A DNA stretch of 64,000 bases from Chitinophagaceae bacterium PMP191F (GTDB lineage: Bacteria; Bacteroidota; Bacteroidia; Chitinophagales; Chitinophagaceae): the NCBI GenBank assembly GCA_001302245.1, contig LGYU01000020.1:216464-280463 (forward strand). The letters are read 5' to 3'. The number at the start of each line of letters is the position of its first letter. The stretch's first letter is position 1. The translations under genes and the position numbers were made by a program. The notes under the pieces are model-generated. The model was not told the origin of the DNA, ran no database searches, and saw only the letters and a list, made by a program, of their open reading frames with translations. This document shows positions 37,623-46,930 of the stretch, in pieces.

Positions 37623-39758
37623 ATGATGAAAAGATACACGTATATAATGGCATTACTGCTGAGCCAGGGCAGTTTGGTGACAGCTCAGCCCATTGACAGA
37701 AAAGCTGTAGTGCAACGGCACACTATAGTCAATAAAGCATTTGATTCATTGTCTTCGCTTTCTGTAGGTAATGGACAATTTGCCTTTACGGTAGATGTAA
37801 CAGGCCTGCAATCCTTCCCTGATGCTTATGCCAAAGGTGTTCCATTGGGTACACAAAGTGAATGGGGGTGGAACAGTTTTCCCAATGTAAACAATTACAA
37901 AAGAGAAGAATCCCTGCGGAGCTATCGTCTTAACGGTCGTGATGTAACCTATATGGTACAAACGAAACAACCGGAACGCAGCAAAGGAGCATCAGACTAT
38001 TTCAGACAGAATGTACATCGCGTTCAGCTTGGTAATCTTGGAATGGAAATATTACTGAAGAGCGGAGCATTGGCTACGCTGCAGGATATACAGAACATTC
38101 ATCAGGAACTAAACATGTGGACCGGTGAGATCCATTCAACATTTACGGTAGAAGGAATACCTGTAGATGTTGTTACTGTAGGTCATCAGCAACAGGATGT
38201 GATAGCTGTAAAGGTGCAGTCTGATCTCATCAGGCAGCAACGTTTACGTATCAGTCTGCGGTTACCGCATCCTACTGGTGAGTGGGCTGACGATGGAAAT
38301 AATTACAAAGACGCTGACAAACATCAATCCTCACTGGTGCAGCAAACACGTACCGGTGCAGTGGTAAAACACGAACTGGAAGGATTTACTTATTATGCTG
38401 CATTTAAATGGAACAATGGTAAGGTCTCTGCGGCACAGGATAAACATCATTTTCTGATAACACCCGGCGATACTGACAACAGCTTTGAGTTCACCTGCCG
38501 TTTTGAAGAAAAAGTGCTGCCGGCAGCCATACCGGGTTTTGCAATAACCATGGCCAACAGCAAACAGCGCTGGGAAGCATTCTGGAAACGTGGTGGTGCC
38601 ATTGATTTCAGTGGCAGTACGGATAAGCGTGCAAACGAACTGGAACGAAGGATCATCACTTCATTGTACCTTACCAAAATACAATGTGCTGGTAATTATC
38701 CGCCACAGGAAACCGGTCTTACCTACAATAGCTGGTATGGAAAACCACATCTCGAAATGCATTGGTGGCATGGTGTGCATTTTGCATTATGGGGAAGGGT
38801 TGATCTGCTGGAAAAAAGTATGGGCTGGTATGCACGCGTGGCAGATAAAGCATTTGCCATTGCCAAAAGACAGGGTTATGAAGGTCTTCGCTGGCAAAAA
38901 ATGACCGATCATGATGGAAATGAAAGCCCATCCTCAGTAGGTGCATTCCTCATCTGGCAACAACCGCATTTTATTTATTTTGCAGAGCTGAGTTATCGCG
39001 ATCAGAAAAAACAACAGGTATTACAGCAATACAAAGACCTTGTTTTCGCTACGGCCGATTTCATGGCTTCCTTTGCTTATTATGATAGCATTACCCATCG
39101 GTATATACTTGGCAAAGGAGTGATCCCTGCGCAGGAACGTTTTAAAGCTGAAGAAACATTCAATCCCACATACGAACTGGTATACTGGTATTGGGCTTTA
39201 ACAGTGGCGCAGCAATGGCGTGAAAGACTGCATCTGCCACGAAACAAAAAATGGGATGATGTGATCAGACAGCTTTCGGCACTGCCTGTTCAAAATAATA
39301 TGTACCTGGCTACAGAAAGTGCTACAGATTCCTATACAAACCCTGAGTACAAAACCGATCATCCTTCGGTATTTGGTGCGTTGGGAATGCTGCCGCCAAC
39401 AGGGCAGGTAGATGAAGCCATCATGCGCAATACATTCAACTGGATATGGAACAACTGGACCTGGGACCATACCTGGGGATGGGATTTCCCCATGACCGCC
39501 ATGACTGCGGCCAGGCTGAATATGCCGGAAAAAGCTATTGATGCATTGTTTATGCCTGTACATACCAACCGTTACCTGGTAAATGGCCATAATTACCAGG
39601 ACGATCGTTTACGTTTATACCTGCCGGGCAACGGGGGCCTGTTAACTGCCATAGCCATGATGTGCGCGGGGTATGATGGTGAAAATAGGGGAGCACCGGG
39701 CTTTCCCAAAGATGGTACCTGGAAAGTAAAATGGGAAGGACTTAAAAAAATGCCATGA
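37623..39758 (+). CDS. GH65-like (alpha/alpha)6-barrel glycosidase of unassigned family
   Basis: A 711-residue exported protein (cleavage after LVTAQ). The N-terminal beta-domain opens with SLSVGNGQFAFTVDVTGLQS, a pattern shared by six-hairpin glycosidases. The barrel contains GLTYNSWYGKPHLEMHWWHG (364-383), equivalent in position to the GLTGExYxGHxFWDxE block of GH65. GVIPAQERFKAEETFNPTYE (499-518) is in place of the GPDEY...NNxYTN block, making Glu505 a candidate general acid. NWTWDHTWGWDFPMTAMTAA and LPGNGGLLTAIAMM close the barrel. It is not a convincing member of GH65, GH94 or GH95. The terminator at 39811-39847 follows, so it is the last gene of the enzyme series. Confidence 0.7.
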   Translation: MMKRYTYIMALLLSQGSLVTAQPIDRKAVVQRHTIVNKAFDSLSSLSVGNGQFAFTVDVTGLQSFPDAYAKGVPLGTQSEWGWNSFPNVNNYKREESLRSYRLNGRDVTYMVQTKQPERSKGASDYFRQNVHRVQLGNLGMEILLKSGALATLQDIQNIHQELNMWTGEIHSTFTVEGIPVDVVTVGHQQQDVIAVKVQSDLIRQQRLRISLRLPHPTGEWADDGNNYKDADKHQSSLVQQTRTGAVVKHELEGFTYYAAFKWNNGKVSAAQDKHHFLITPGDTDNSFEFTCRFEEKVLPAAIPGFAITMANSKQRWEAFWKRGGAIDFSGSTDKRANELERRIITSLYLTKIQCAGNYPPQETGLTYNSWYGKPHLEMHWWHGVHFALWGRVDLLEKSMGWYARVADKAFAIAKRQGYEGLRWQKMTDHDGNESPSSVGAFLIWQQPHFIYFAELSYRDQKKQQVLQQYKDLVFATADFMASFAYYDSITHRYILGKGVIPAQERFKAEETFNPTYELVYWYWALTVAQQWRERLHLPRNKKWDDVIRQLSALPVQNNMYLATESATDSYTNPEYKTDHPSVFGALGMLPPTGQVDEAIMRNTFNWIWNNWTWDHTWGWDFPMTAMTAARLNMPEKAIDALFMPVHTNRYLVNGHNYQDDRLRLYLPGNGGLLTAIAMMCAGYDGENRGAPGFPKDGTWKVKWEGLKKMP

Positions 39759-39810
39759 TCATTACATACACTACAGCTATGATCTGAAATAGCTGTTACA
39801 ATCTTTATTG

Positions 39811-39847
39811 TCGCCTGCAGGCATTCGTCTGGCAGGCGATTCTTTTT
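39811..39847 (+). terminator. Rho-independent terminator of the enzyme series
   Basis: TCGCCTGC (39811-39818) pairs with GCAGGCGA (39832-39839), followed by TTCTTTTT. It lies 52 bases after the last stop codon. Confidence 0.8.
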
Positions 39848-40155
39848 GTTGTATAGCTACTGCAACAGTAAAACAACGGACATTGAAAGTAAGAAGACCG
39901 CATGGCATCGTTCCGCTTTTTTGCTGGTTATGCGGTAAAGGCCGTCTCTGTGATTTTTAAAATGATTAAATCCAGATTAAAGATTTATCCGGGATAAGAT
40001 ACCGGGATGGCTAAAAAAGTTGCCGGAAAGCTTATCTGCGTGGATAATTGTCTTACAGACGGTTAAAAAGCAGGATAAACCCTGTAAAATCCTCATTAAA
40101 ACAACATATAAACATATTCATTTAGCACATTTGGCAATCTATTATGTTAATTTAT

Positions 40156-40200
40156 CAGGATAGAACGGGATAGTGAATCTTACCTGCTTGGCTAATTTAC
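40156..40200 (+). promoter_or_regulatory. Direct-repeat operator plus -7 box for the second SusC/SusD operon
   Basis: CAGGATA (40156-40162) and CGGGATA (40166-40172) are spaced by 10 bases; 20 bases later comes TAATTTAC (40193-40200). The geometry is the same as at the other three full sites. The start codon is 296 bases downstream of the -7 box. Confidence 0.55.
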
Positions 40201-40495
40201 GTCGCTATCAACTATAAATGCTTGCTATATGAAATTGAACAAGATTGCCAGAGGCTCTCCCCGTGAACCTGTATTTTCTGCGCGTTGCCTTATCGGTATG
40301 CTTATATCAACTTCGCCTCCGACTTCCGTAGCAAAAACGGGAAAGATATCAATCGGCCGATTGTTACAATAAAAAGTTATTCGGAAATAAAAATGCAGGA
40401 TGCTTCTTATAAGGTTGTTGCATGAGGATGAATACCTCCGGTAGTTATTTTTTGACGAATTAAACACTTCTTAAATCAGATTTTAAAGCTGCTTT

Positions 40496-43400
40496 ATGAA
40501 AAAAAGACCGCTCTCCAAGGTTATAGGCTTTACTACGCTATTATTACTATTTACACTTTTTGCCGGTGCACAGGACATTACTGTTTCCGGAAAAGTTTCC
40601 GGCAATGATGGTGAGCCTCTGAATGGTGCAACTGTAACAGTAAAAGGTACTACCAATTCCATTGTTACCAAACAGGATGGTACATTTCAGTTAAAAGTTG
40701 CTTCTGAAAACGTAGTGCTGGTATTTTCTTTTGTTGGTTATGATGAACATGAAGTAAAATTGGGTACACAAAGAATTTTAGCTGTTACTTTAAATCCATC
40801 AGGCGGGTCACTAAACGATGTGGTGGTAGTAGGTTATGGAACCCGTAAAAAAAGCGACGTTACAGGTGCTGTGGTAAGCCTGGGTGCTGACGAAATTAAA
40901 AAACGCCCCGTAGCAAATGCCTTACAGGCAATGCAGGGTAAAATGGCAGGTGTGGACATTACTTCAAACGAGCGTCCTGGCGAAATGGGCGGTATTCTTG
41001 TGCGTGGTGTCCGTTCTATCAATGCAACCAGTAATCCTCTTTACGTAGTGGATGGTATTCCCTTACCGCTGGAAAACGGTGCGGGTACTGGCCTTGCAGG
41101 TATTAATCCTAATGATATTGAGAATATCGATATCCTGAAAGATGCGTCTGCAACTGCCATTTATGGTTCCCGTGGCGCCAATGGTGTCATATTAATTACT
41201 ACCAAACAGGCTAAAAAGGGGAAGCTGACCATGAACTACATCGGCAACCTGACGTTGGAAAACCAGCACGACCGTACCAAAATGATGAATTCAGCGCAGT
41301 ACATTGAATTTCGTCGTGATGCATATCGTCGTATCCGTTATCTCAATCCTTTGGCTAACCCCAATACAACTTATCCCGATGTACCTACGCAGGCAGATGA
41401 CCAACGCATTTTTGGCCAGGACCCTTATGCCTGGGCTAATGTGCTGAAAGGCTGGCAGGGCGGCACCTGGAATGGTAGTCTTGTACCCACTACAGACTGG
41501 ACCGATTACGCACTGCGTACAGGTATTACGCACGACCATACATTGAATGTAAGTGGCGGTACTGATAAGATCAAGGCTTTTGCTTCTGTTGGATACCTGG
41601 ACCAGATAGGCACTATTAAAGGTCAGGACTTCAAAAGATATACTGCCAGATTCAATACCGAACTGAAACCGGTAAAATGGTTTACAATGGGTGGTAGCAT
41701 TACCGGCACTTATAGTTTACAGAATTATGGCTTCCAGACCAGCAATGCAACTGGTCCGGGTAATATGTATTTTGCTTTACAGAGCATGTTGCCTTATGCT
41801 ATACCTTACGACAGTACCGGCAAACGCATTAACCTGCCTGGTGGCGATATCAATATCCTGAACCCTGTTGATGAAAACAGGTATGCGATCAACGAGCGTA
41901 AAGTATTCCGTGCATTAGGTAGTTTGTATGCCGAAATACAATTCATGAAAGGTCTGAAGTATCGCATAAACTTTGGTCCCGATTATTATAACAATCGTAA
42001 TGGCCAGTGGCTGGATGCCGGTTCTATTAACCGTGGAGGCGGAGAAGCTGGTTCTACCAACCAGGCCAAATTGTTCAATACTTCACGTTTTTCATGGACG
42101 CTGGACAACCTGATCTACTACGATAATACTTTTGGAAAACACAATGTAGGCGTTACTTTATTGCAGACCGCAACCGACAACCGGCAGGAAACTTCATCCA
42201 TGACGGCCAGTAACCTGCCATGGGCCAGTCAGAAATGGTATCAGCTGAATTCAGTAAGCACGCTTGATGCTTTTGGAAGTGGCCTGATCCAGACACAGTT
42301 AACTTCTTATATGGCTCGCGTAAACTATGGGTTTGATAACAAGTATTTACTGACTTTATCCGGTCGCTGGGATGGTTATTCCGCACTGGCTGATGGTAAT
42401 AAATGGGATTTCTTTCCGTCTGCTGCATTAGCATGGCGTATTGATCAGGAAAATTTCCTCAGAAATGTTAACTGGGTTAACCAGTTAAAGCTTCGTCTGG
42501 GATATGGTACTACCGGCAACTCATCTGTAGATGCTTATGCTACCAAAGGTCCGTTACAAACGTTATATTACACCTGGGGAAGTACTGTACAGGCTGGTTA
42601 TGTAGGTTCTGATCCTTCTCAGGCAAATCCTGTTCCCCTGGCCGACCAGCACCTGAGCTGGGAAAAAACACATCAGGTGAATCTGGGTATTGATTTCGGT
42701 GTGGTGAATAACCGCATTACAGGTTCTATTGATCTGTATACATCTAAGACCACAGATCTGCTGTACAAGGCCAAAATACCTTCTACAACCGGTTACACCG
42801 AAATATGGTCAAATATTGCACAGACCTCCAATAAAGGGATTGACCTGATTTTAAACACCGCAAATATTAAATCCAAAAACTTTAACTGGAACACCTCTCT
42901 GAACTTCAGCGCAAATAAAGAGAAGGTAGAAATATTGTCTAACGGAAAACAGAATGATATATCAAATAATCTGTTTATTGGCCGTCGTATCAGGGTTTAT
43001 TATGATTATGAGCAACAGGGTATCTGGCAAAATACCGCAGATGATTTAAAAGAAATGGCATTGTTCAATGCCAACGGGCACAACTTTAAACCCGGTGATA
43101 TTCGTCCGGTGGATCAGAACAACGATCATAAGATTGATGCCAATAATGACAGGGTAGTAAGAGGTAATCAGCAACCTTCATGGACAGCCGGTATCTCTAA
43201 TACCTTTACTTACAAAAACCTTGAGCTTTCTTTCTTCGTCTTCTCCCGTTGGGGCTTCACTGTAGTAAGTGGTGCTGAATCATTACAGGGACGTTTTGCA
43301 CAGCGTCAGTTGGATTACTGGACTCCTAATAATCCTACCAATAAATATCCTTCACCAAATTACAACAGCGCGGCAGGTGATGCTTTCAAAAGTGCTATGA

Positions 43401-43618
43401 ACTACCAGGATGGTTCATTTATTAAACTGCGTAATGTATCGTTGGGATATTTCTTACCCAAATCAATGACAGGCAAAATGCATGTTACGGATCTGAAAGT
43501 ATATCTCCAGGCAAGCAATCCTGGTTTGCTTTACTCCGGAGTTAGCTGGCTCGACCCTGATCTGGGAGGCTCTACCTTTAACAGAGGTTTTGTTTTGGGT
43601 GTAAACGTTGGACTTTAA
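40496..43618 (+). CDS. SusC/RagA-like TonB-dependent outer-membrane receptor (second)
   Basis: A 1040-residue protein with a signal peptide (TLFAGAQ) and a carboxypeptidase-regulatory-like domain at about 28-100 (VSGKVSGNDGEPLNGATVTV, VFSFVGYDEHE). The linker DVVVVGYGTRKKSDVTGAV is the usual TonB-proximal motif of SusC proteins. The plug covers about 115-240 (VRGVRSINATSNPLYVVDG, ILKDASATAIYGSRGANGV), followed by the beta-barrel ending GFVLGVNVGL. It imports oligosaccharides together with the SusD-like protein 25 bases downstream. It is clearly diverged from the receptor at 2090-5368, so the two pairs probably take different fragments of the same or related pectins. Confidence 0.96.
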   Translation: MKKRPLSKVIGFTTLLLLFTLFAGAQDITVSGKVSGNDGEPLNGATVTVKGTTNSIVTKQDGTFQLKVASENVVLVFSFVGYDEHEVKLGTQRILAVTLNPSGGSLNDVVVVGYGTRKKSDVTGAVVSLGADEIKKRPVANALQAMQGKMAGVDITSNERPGEMGGILVRGVRSINATSNPLYVVDGIPLPLENGAGTGLAGINPNDIENIDILKDASATAIYGSRGANGVILITTKQAKKGKLTMNYIGNLTLENQHDRTKMMNSAQYIEFRRDAYRRIRYLNPLANPNTTYPDVPTQADDQRIFGQDPYAWANVLKGWQGGTWNGSLVPTTDWTDYALRTGITHDHTLNVSGGTDKIKAFASVGYLDQIGTIKGQDFKRYTARFNTELKPVKWFTMGGSITGTYSLQNYGFQTSNATGPGNMYFALQSMLPYAIPYDSTGKRINLPGGDINILNPVDENRYAINERKVFRALGSLYAEIQFMKGLKYRINFGPDYYNNRNGQWLDAGSINRGGGEAGSTNQAKLFNTSRFSWTLDNLIYYDNTFGKHNVGVTLLQTATDNRQETSSMTASNLPWASQKWYQLNSVSTLDAFGSGLIQTQLTSYMARVNYGFDNKYLLTLSGRWDGYSALADGNKWDFFPSAALAWRIDQENFLRNVNWVNQLKLRLGYGTTGNSSVDAYATKGPLQTLYYTWGSTVQAGYVGSDPSQANPVPLADQHLSWEKTHQVNLGIDFGVVNNRITGSIDLYTSKTTDLLYKAKIPSTTGYTEIWSNIAQTSNKGIDLILNTANIKSKNFNWNTSLNFSANKEKVEILSNGKQNDISNNLFIGRRIRVYYDYEQQGIWQNTADDLKEMALFNANGHNFKPGDIRPVDQNNDHKIDANNDRVVRGNQQPSWTAGISNTFTYKNLELSFFVFSRWGFTVVSGAESLQGRFAQRQLDYWTPNNPTNKYPSPNYNSAAGDAFKSAMNYQDGSFIKLRNVSLGYFLPKSMTGKMHVTDLKVYLQASNPGLLYSGVSWLDPDLGGSTFNRGFVLGVNVGL

Positions 43619-43643
43619 TTAATGTACCTCTAAAGACATTACT

Positions 43644-45617
43644 ATGAATCGCATATCGAAATATATATATACAGGTGCCATTGCTGCAAGTTGTATCGCA
43701 GCATTACCATCCTGCAAAAAAAGTTTTCTCAATGAAGATCTGATTACTTCATTGAACACGCAGGATTTTACCACTCCAACTGGAATTGACAATCTGGTGA
43801 TTGGTATGTACCAGAGTTTGAAATTCCATTTCAATTACGAATGGGCTTATACTACTACCAATTATGGTACTGACGAGTTTTGGGTAGGAGGTGACCGTAC
43901 CATGCAGATGTGGAACAGTTATGATGCGACATTGAACTCTCAGACTGCCAACGTAGCAGATATCTGGGATAATATGTATGCCAATATTAACTCTGCCAAT
44001 ATCGTAATCGATAACGTACCCAAATACTATGGCGATGGAGCAAATAAGAATACCCGCCTGGGTGAAGCTTATTTCATGCGTGCATTTGATTATTTTAAAC
44101 TGGTAAAACAGTATGGTGGTGTTCCTTTGAAATTAACACAGTCCACTTCACTGGAATATGAATTTCCACGCAGTTCTGCCAAAGATGTATATGCACAGAT
44201 TATCAGTGATTTCACCAAAGCCAATGAACTGTTGCCGTCTACACCTGCACAAACAGGTCGCATTACCAAATGGGCAGCCGCTCATTTTCTGGCAAAAGCG
44301 TATCTGTTCCGTGCCAGTGAGATCAATAATGACTGGAATTCAGATACAAAGCAAGCTGATTTGCAGAATGCAGGTACTTATGCAGAAGCGGTGATCAATA
44401 GCGGCGCGCACACACTGGCTACTAATTTTAGTGATCTGTGGAACTTTACAGCTGTAGACGGGGCAAACGAAAAACTAAGTGAAGTGATACTGGCAGCCCA
44501 GTTCTCTAATAACACCACTACTCAGGGACGTTACGGAAACCAGATACACCTATACTATCCTTCCGTATACCAGAATATAGCAGGTATGGTACGCGATATT
44601 CCTGGTGGACGTGAGTTTCAGCGTATGAGAACATCTGATTACCTGATAGATGTGTATGACCGTGTAAATGACTCACGTTTCTGGAAAAGTTTCAAAACAC
44701 GTTATTTGTGTAACAATCCATCAGGCGCTCCCAAATGGACAACTGCTAATGCACCGCACCCCGACTCTGTTAACAAAGCCAAATTTTACGGTGGTCAGGA
44801 ATCAATTCTTTATATCGTAAACAGCGCAGGAGATACACGATATACAAGTGCAAATATTGGTCTCCGCTCGCCATGGATGTTTGTTCGATATTTTAATGGT
44901 GAAAGCGCCAGCTATCTGGGCGTGCATGGCAACTATGAAGCCAGCCGATATCCCGGTCTGTCTAAATTTGCAGATGGATCACGTAACAGTGTGGCTTCGC
45001 AGTTTGGGCAGCGTGACGGAATTCTGGCCCGCCTTGCAGAAACCTATCTGATTGCAGCAGAAGCATACGGACGTCTTGGTCAGCAGGACAAAGCACTCAC
45101 CTACATCAACAAAGTTCGTGACCGCGCAGCTTACAAAGATGGCGAAGATCGTTCTGCCTATGTTGATGGTGGTATTTCTTATAAAGTAAATACCGTGGCT
45201 AACACAGCAGCATTTGTTTCCTATTCTGATAAGAATACTTACTACGAGTCAAACAATATTCCTGTGGCTGTAACCAATACGCTCAATTCGATGCATATCA
45301 ATAATTTTTCTGATATCCTCAACTCTACCAAAGAGTTTTATACTCAGGTAGGTGCTGGTTCAGATGCTGAAAAATTCATTGCCTTCATCCTTAATGAACG
45401 TTCCCGCGAATTGGCAGGAGAACTGATGCGCTGGGAAGACCTGGCAAGGACGAAAACCCTGCTGAAGCGTGCTACAGCTTTCAATAACGAAGCAAAACCT
45501 ACGGACCCAAAACATTATCTGCGTCCTATTCCCCAGACATTTCTTGATATTATCCGTCAGAACGGTGCTCCGCTGACTGCACAGCAAAAACAGGATATGC
45601 AGAATACCGGTTGGTAG
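43644..45617 (+). CDS. SusD/RagB-like outer-membrane lipoprotein (second)
   Basis: A 657-residue lipoprotein with lipobox ALPSC (Cys24). SusD hallmarks include CKKSFLNEDLITSLNTQDF, IWDNMYANINSANIVIDNVP, RLGEAYFMRAFDYFKLVKQY, LAETYLIAAEAYGRLGQQDK (TPR helix) and FILNERSRELAGELMRWEDL near the C-terminus. It is about 160 residues longer than the SusD-like protein at 557-2047, the extra length falling in the middle and suggesting a larger glycan-binding face. It pairs with the SusC-like protein directly upstream. A strong terminator follows, so the SusC/SusD transcript probably ends here. Confidence 0.95.
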   Translation: MNRISKYIYTGAIAASCIAALPSCKKSFLNEDLITSLNTQDFTTPTGIDNLVIGMYQSLKFHFNYEWAYTTTNYGTDEFWVGGDRTMQMWNSYDATLNSQTANVADIWDNMYANINSANIVIDNVPKYYGDGANKNTRLGEAYFMRAFDYFKLVKQYGGVPLKLTQSTSLEYEFPRSSAKDVYAQIISDFTKANELLPSTPAQTGRITKWAAAHFLAKAYLFRASEINNDWNSDTKQADLQNAGTYAEAVINSGAHTLATNFSDLWNFTAVDGANEKLSEVILAAQFSNNTTTQGRYGNQIHLYYPSVYQNIAGMVRDIPGGREFQRMRTSDYLIDVYDRVNDSRFWKSFKTRYLCNNPSGAPKWTTANAPHPDSVNKAKFYGGQESILYIVNSAGDTRYTSANIGLRSPWMFVRYFNGESASYLGVHGNYEASRYPGLSKFADGSRNSVASQFGQRDGILARLAETYLIAAEAYGRLGQQDKALTYINKVRDRAAYKDGEDRSAYVDGGISYKVNTVANTAAFVSYSDKNTYYESNNIPVAVTNTLNSMHINNFSDILNSTKEFYTQVGAGSDAEKFIAFILNERSRELAGELMRWEDLARTKTLLKRATAFNNEAKPTDPKHYLRPIPQTFLDIIRQNGAPLTAQQKQDMQNTGW

Positions 45618-45645
45618 AAAAATTTTAGAATAATGATAACTTCCT

Positions 45646-45680
45646 GATATGGCACGGAACATCACCGTGCCATATCTTTA
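45646..45680 (+). terminator. Terminator after the second SusD
   Basis: A perfect 12-base stem (GATATGGCACGG at 45646-45657, complement at 45665-45676) with a 7-base loop, followed by TTTAAA. The T-tract is short, so read-through into GH105 is possible. Confidence 0.7.
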
Positions 45681-45727
45681 AACGCGAACAGTTTATTTTA
45701 CCTTTTCATTAGTTAAGATACCCTTGT

Positions 45728-46861
45728 ATGAAGCCGAACAAAATTTTTATCGTAGCCATAGTGTTGTTTGCCCAGTTAATGCAGGTGTCGGCACAGTCCC
45801 TTCCTTCGAAAAAGAAAGTGCTAAGTGCCATGACGCTTGCCAACAGGTATTTTATGCAAAAATGGCCCGATCCCGGAAAATCCATCATTACCAATCGTGA
45901 ACGTCCCAGTAATATCTGGACACGCGCTGTATATTATGAAGGATTGATGGCCTTGTATACATTGGACAAACAAAAAGCATATTACGACTATGCGGTAGAC
46001 TGGGGTACAAAGCATAAATGGGGACTGCGTGATGGTATCCAGACACGTAATGCAGATAACCAGTGTTGCGGTCAAACGTATATTGACCTGTACCTGATCG
46101 ATAAAAAAGAAGAACGCATCAGAGATATCAAAGCTTCCATAGACCTGATGATAAAAACAGATAAGGTAGACGACTGGAACTGGATTGATGCGTTGCAGAT
46201 GGCAATGCCGGTTTTTGTAAAACTGGGTGTTCTTTATAATGATACTGCTTATTTCCACCGTATGTATGAAATGTATGCCTTTTCAAAATACAAACATGGC
46301 GGTAATGGTTTATACAATCCGGTCGACAAGCTATGGTGGCGTGATAAAGATTTCGTACCTCCCTATAAAGAACCAAACGGAGAAGATTGCTACTGGAGCC
46401 GTGGAAATGGCTGGGTAGTAGCGGCACTGGCAAAAACTATGGAAGCATTACCCAGAACAGACGTGCATTATACCGAATACCAGAAAGATTTTAAAGATAT
46501 GATCGAAGCGCTGCTGCCCGTTCAGCGGAAAGATAATTTCTGGAATGTAAGCCTGCACGATTCATCCCATTTTGGTGGCAAAGAATTATCGGGAACAGCT
46601 TTGTTTGTGTATGGGATGGCCTGGGGAGTGAACCATGGTGTATTGGATAAGAAAAAATATCTGCCCATCATTACCCGTACCTGGAACAGTATGGTAAAAG
46701 ATTGTCTGCATACTACCGGACAACTGGGCTATGTACAGGGAACCGGTAAAGAACCTAAAGATGGCCAACCTGTAGGATATGATAATATTCCCGATTTTGA
46801 GGATTATGGCCTGGGTTGTTTTCTGCTGGCAGGAAGCGAAGTGTACAGGCTAAAGAAATAG
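45728..46861 (+). CDS. GH105 unsaturated glycuronyl hydrolase (second)
   Basis: A 377-residue exported protein (signal peptide ending QVSAQ). GH105 blocks are WTRAVYYEGLMALY, GLRDGIQTRNADNQCCGQTY, DDWNWIDALQMAMP (catalytic Asp154), CYWSRGNGWVVAALAK (Arg225-Trp229), ELSGTALFVYGMAWGVN and YGLGCFLLAGSEV. It is smaller than the GH105 at 8702-10093 and only distantly similar. It probably handles a different unsaturated uronide, either dehydrogalacturonate from RG-I or homogalacturonan, or dehydroglucuronate. The family protonates the enol ether so the sugar ring opens without classical glycosidase chemistry. Confidence 0.9.
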   Translation: MKPNKIFIVAIVLFAQLMQVSAQSLPSKKKVLSAMTLANRYFMQKWPDPGKSIITNRERPSNIWTRAVYYEGLMALYTLDKQKAYYDYAVDWGTKHKWGLRDGIQTRNADNQCCGQTYIDLYLIDKKEERIRDIKASIDLMIKTDKVDDWNWIDALQMAMPVFVKLGVLYNDTAYFHRMYEMYAFSKYKHGGNGLYNPVDKLWWRDKDFVPPYKEPNGEDCYWSRGNGWVVAALAKTMEALPRTDVHYTEYQKDFKDMIEALLPVQRKDNFWNVSLHDSSHFGGKELSGTALFVYGMAWGVNHGVLDKKKYLPIITRTWNSMVKDCLHTTGQLGYVQGTGKEPKDGQPVGYDNIPDFEDYGLGCFLLAGSEVYRLKK

Positions 46862-46930
46862 CTTTCAGGTTGGCCGGTTGCAAGTGATGAGCTAAAACCT
46901 ATAACTTACAACCTAAAATCTAGCATTATC

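Larger units (their letters stand above)
39759..40495 (+). other. Regulatory gap before the second SusC/SusD pair
   Basis: About 740 bases with no convincing gene. It holds the terminator of the upstream series (39811-39847), extra GGGATA/CAGGATA-like half-sites (39989-40009 and 40071-40077), the direct-repeat promoter (40156-40200), and a perfect 14-base palindrome CAATCGGCCGATTG (40350-40363) within an inferred leader of about 290 bases. An open frame on the minus strand at 40225-40467 has no family resemblance and was not called. Confidence 0.6.

Noticed and set aside
39989..40009. Second full operator before SusC at the CCGGGATA/CCGGGATG pair
   Set aside because: The spacing is 13 rather than 10 bases and no -7-like box lies at the usual distance, so it was kept only as a possible auxiliary site.
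45719..45726. TACCCTTG just before the second GH105 as a -7 box
   Set aside because: It lies only one base before the start codon, so a transcript beginning after it would lack the start.
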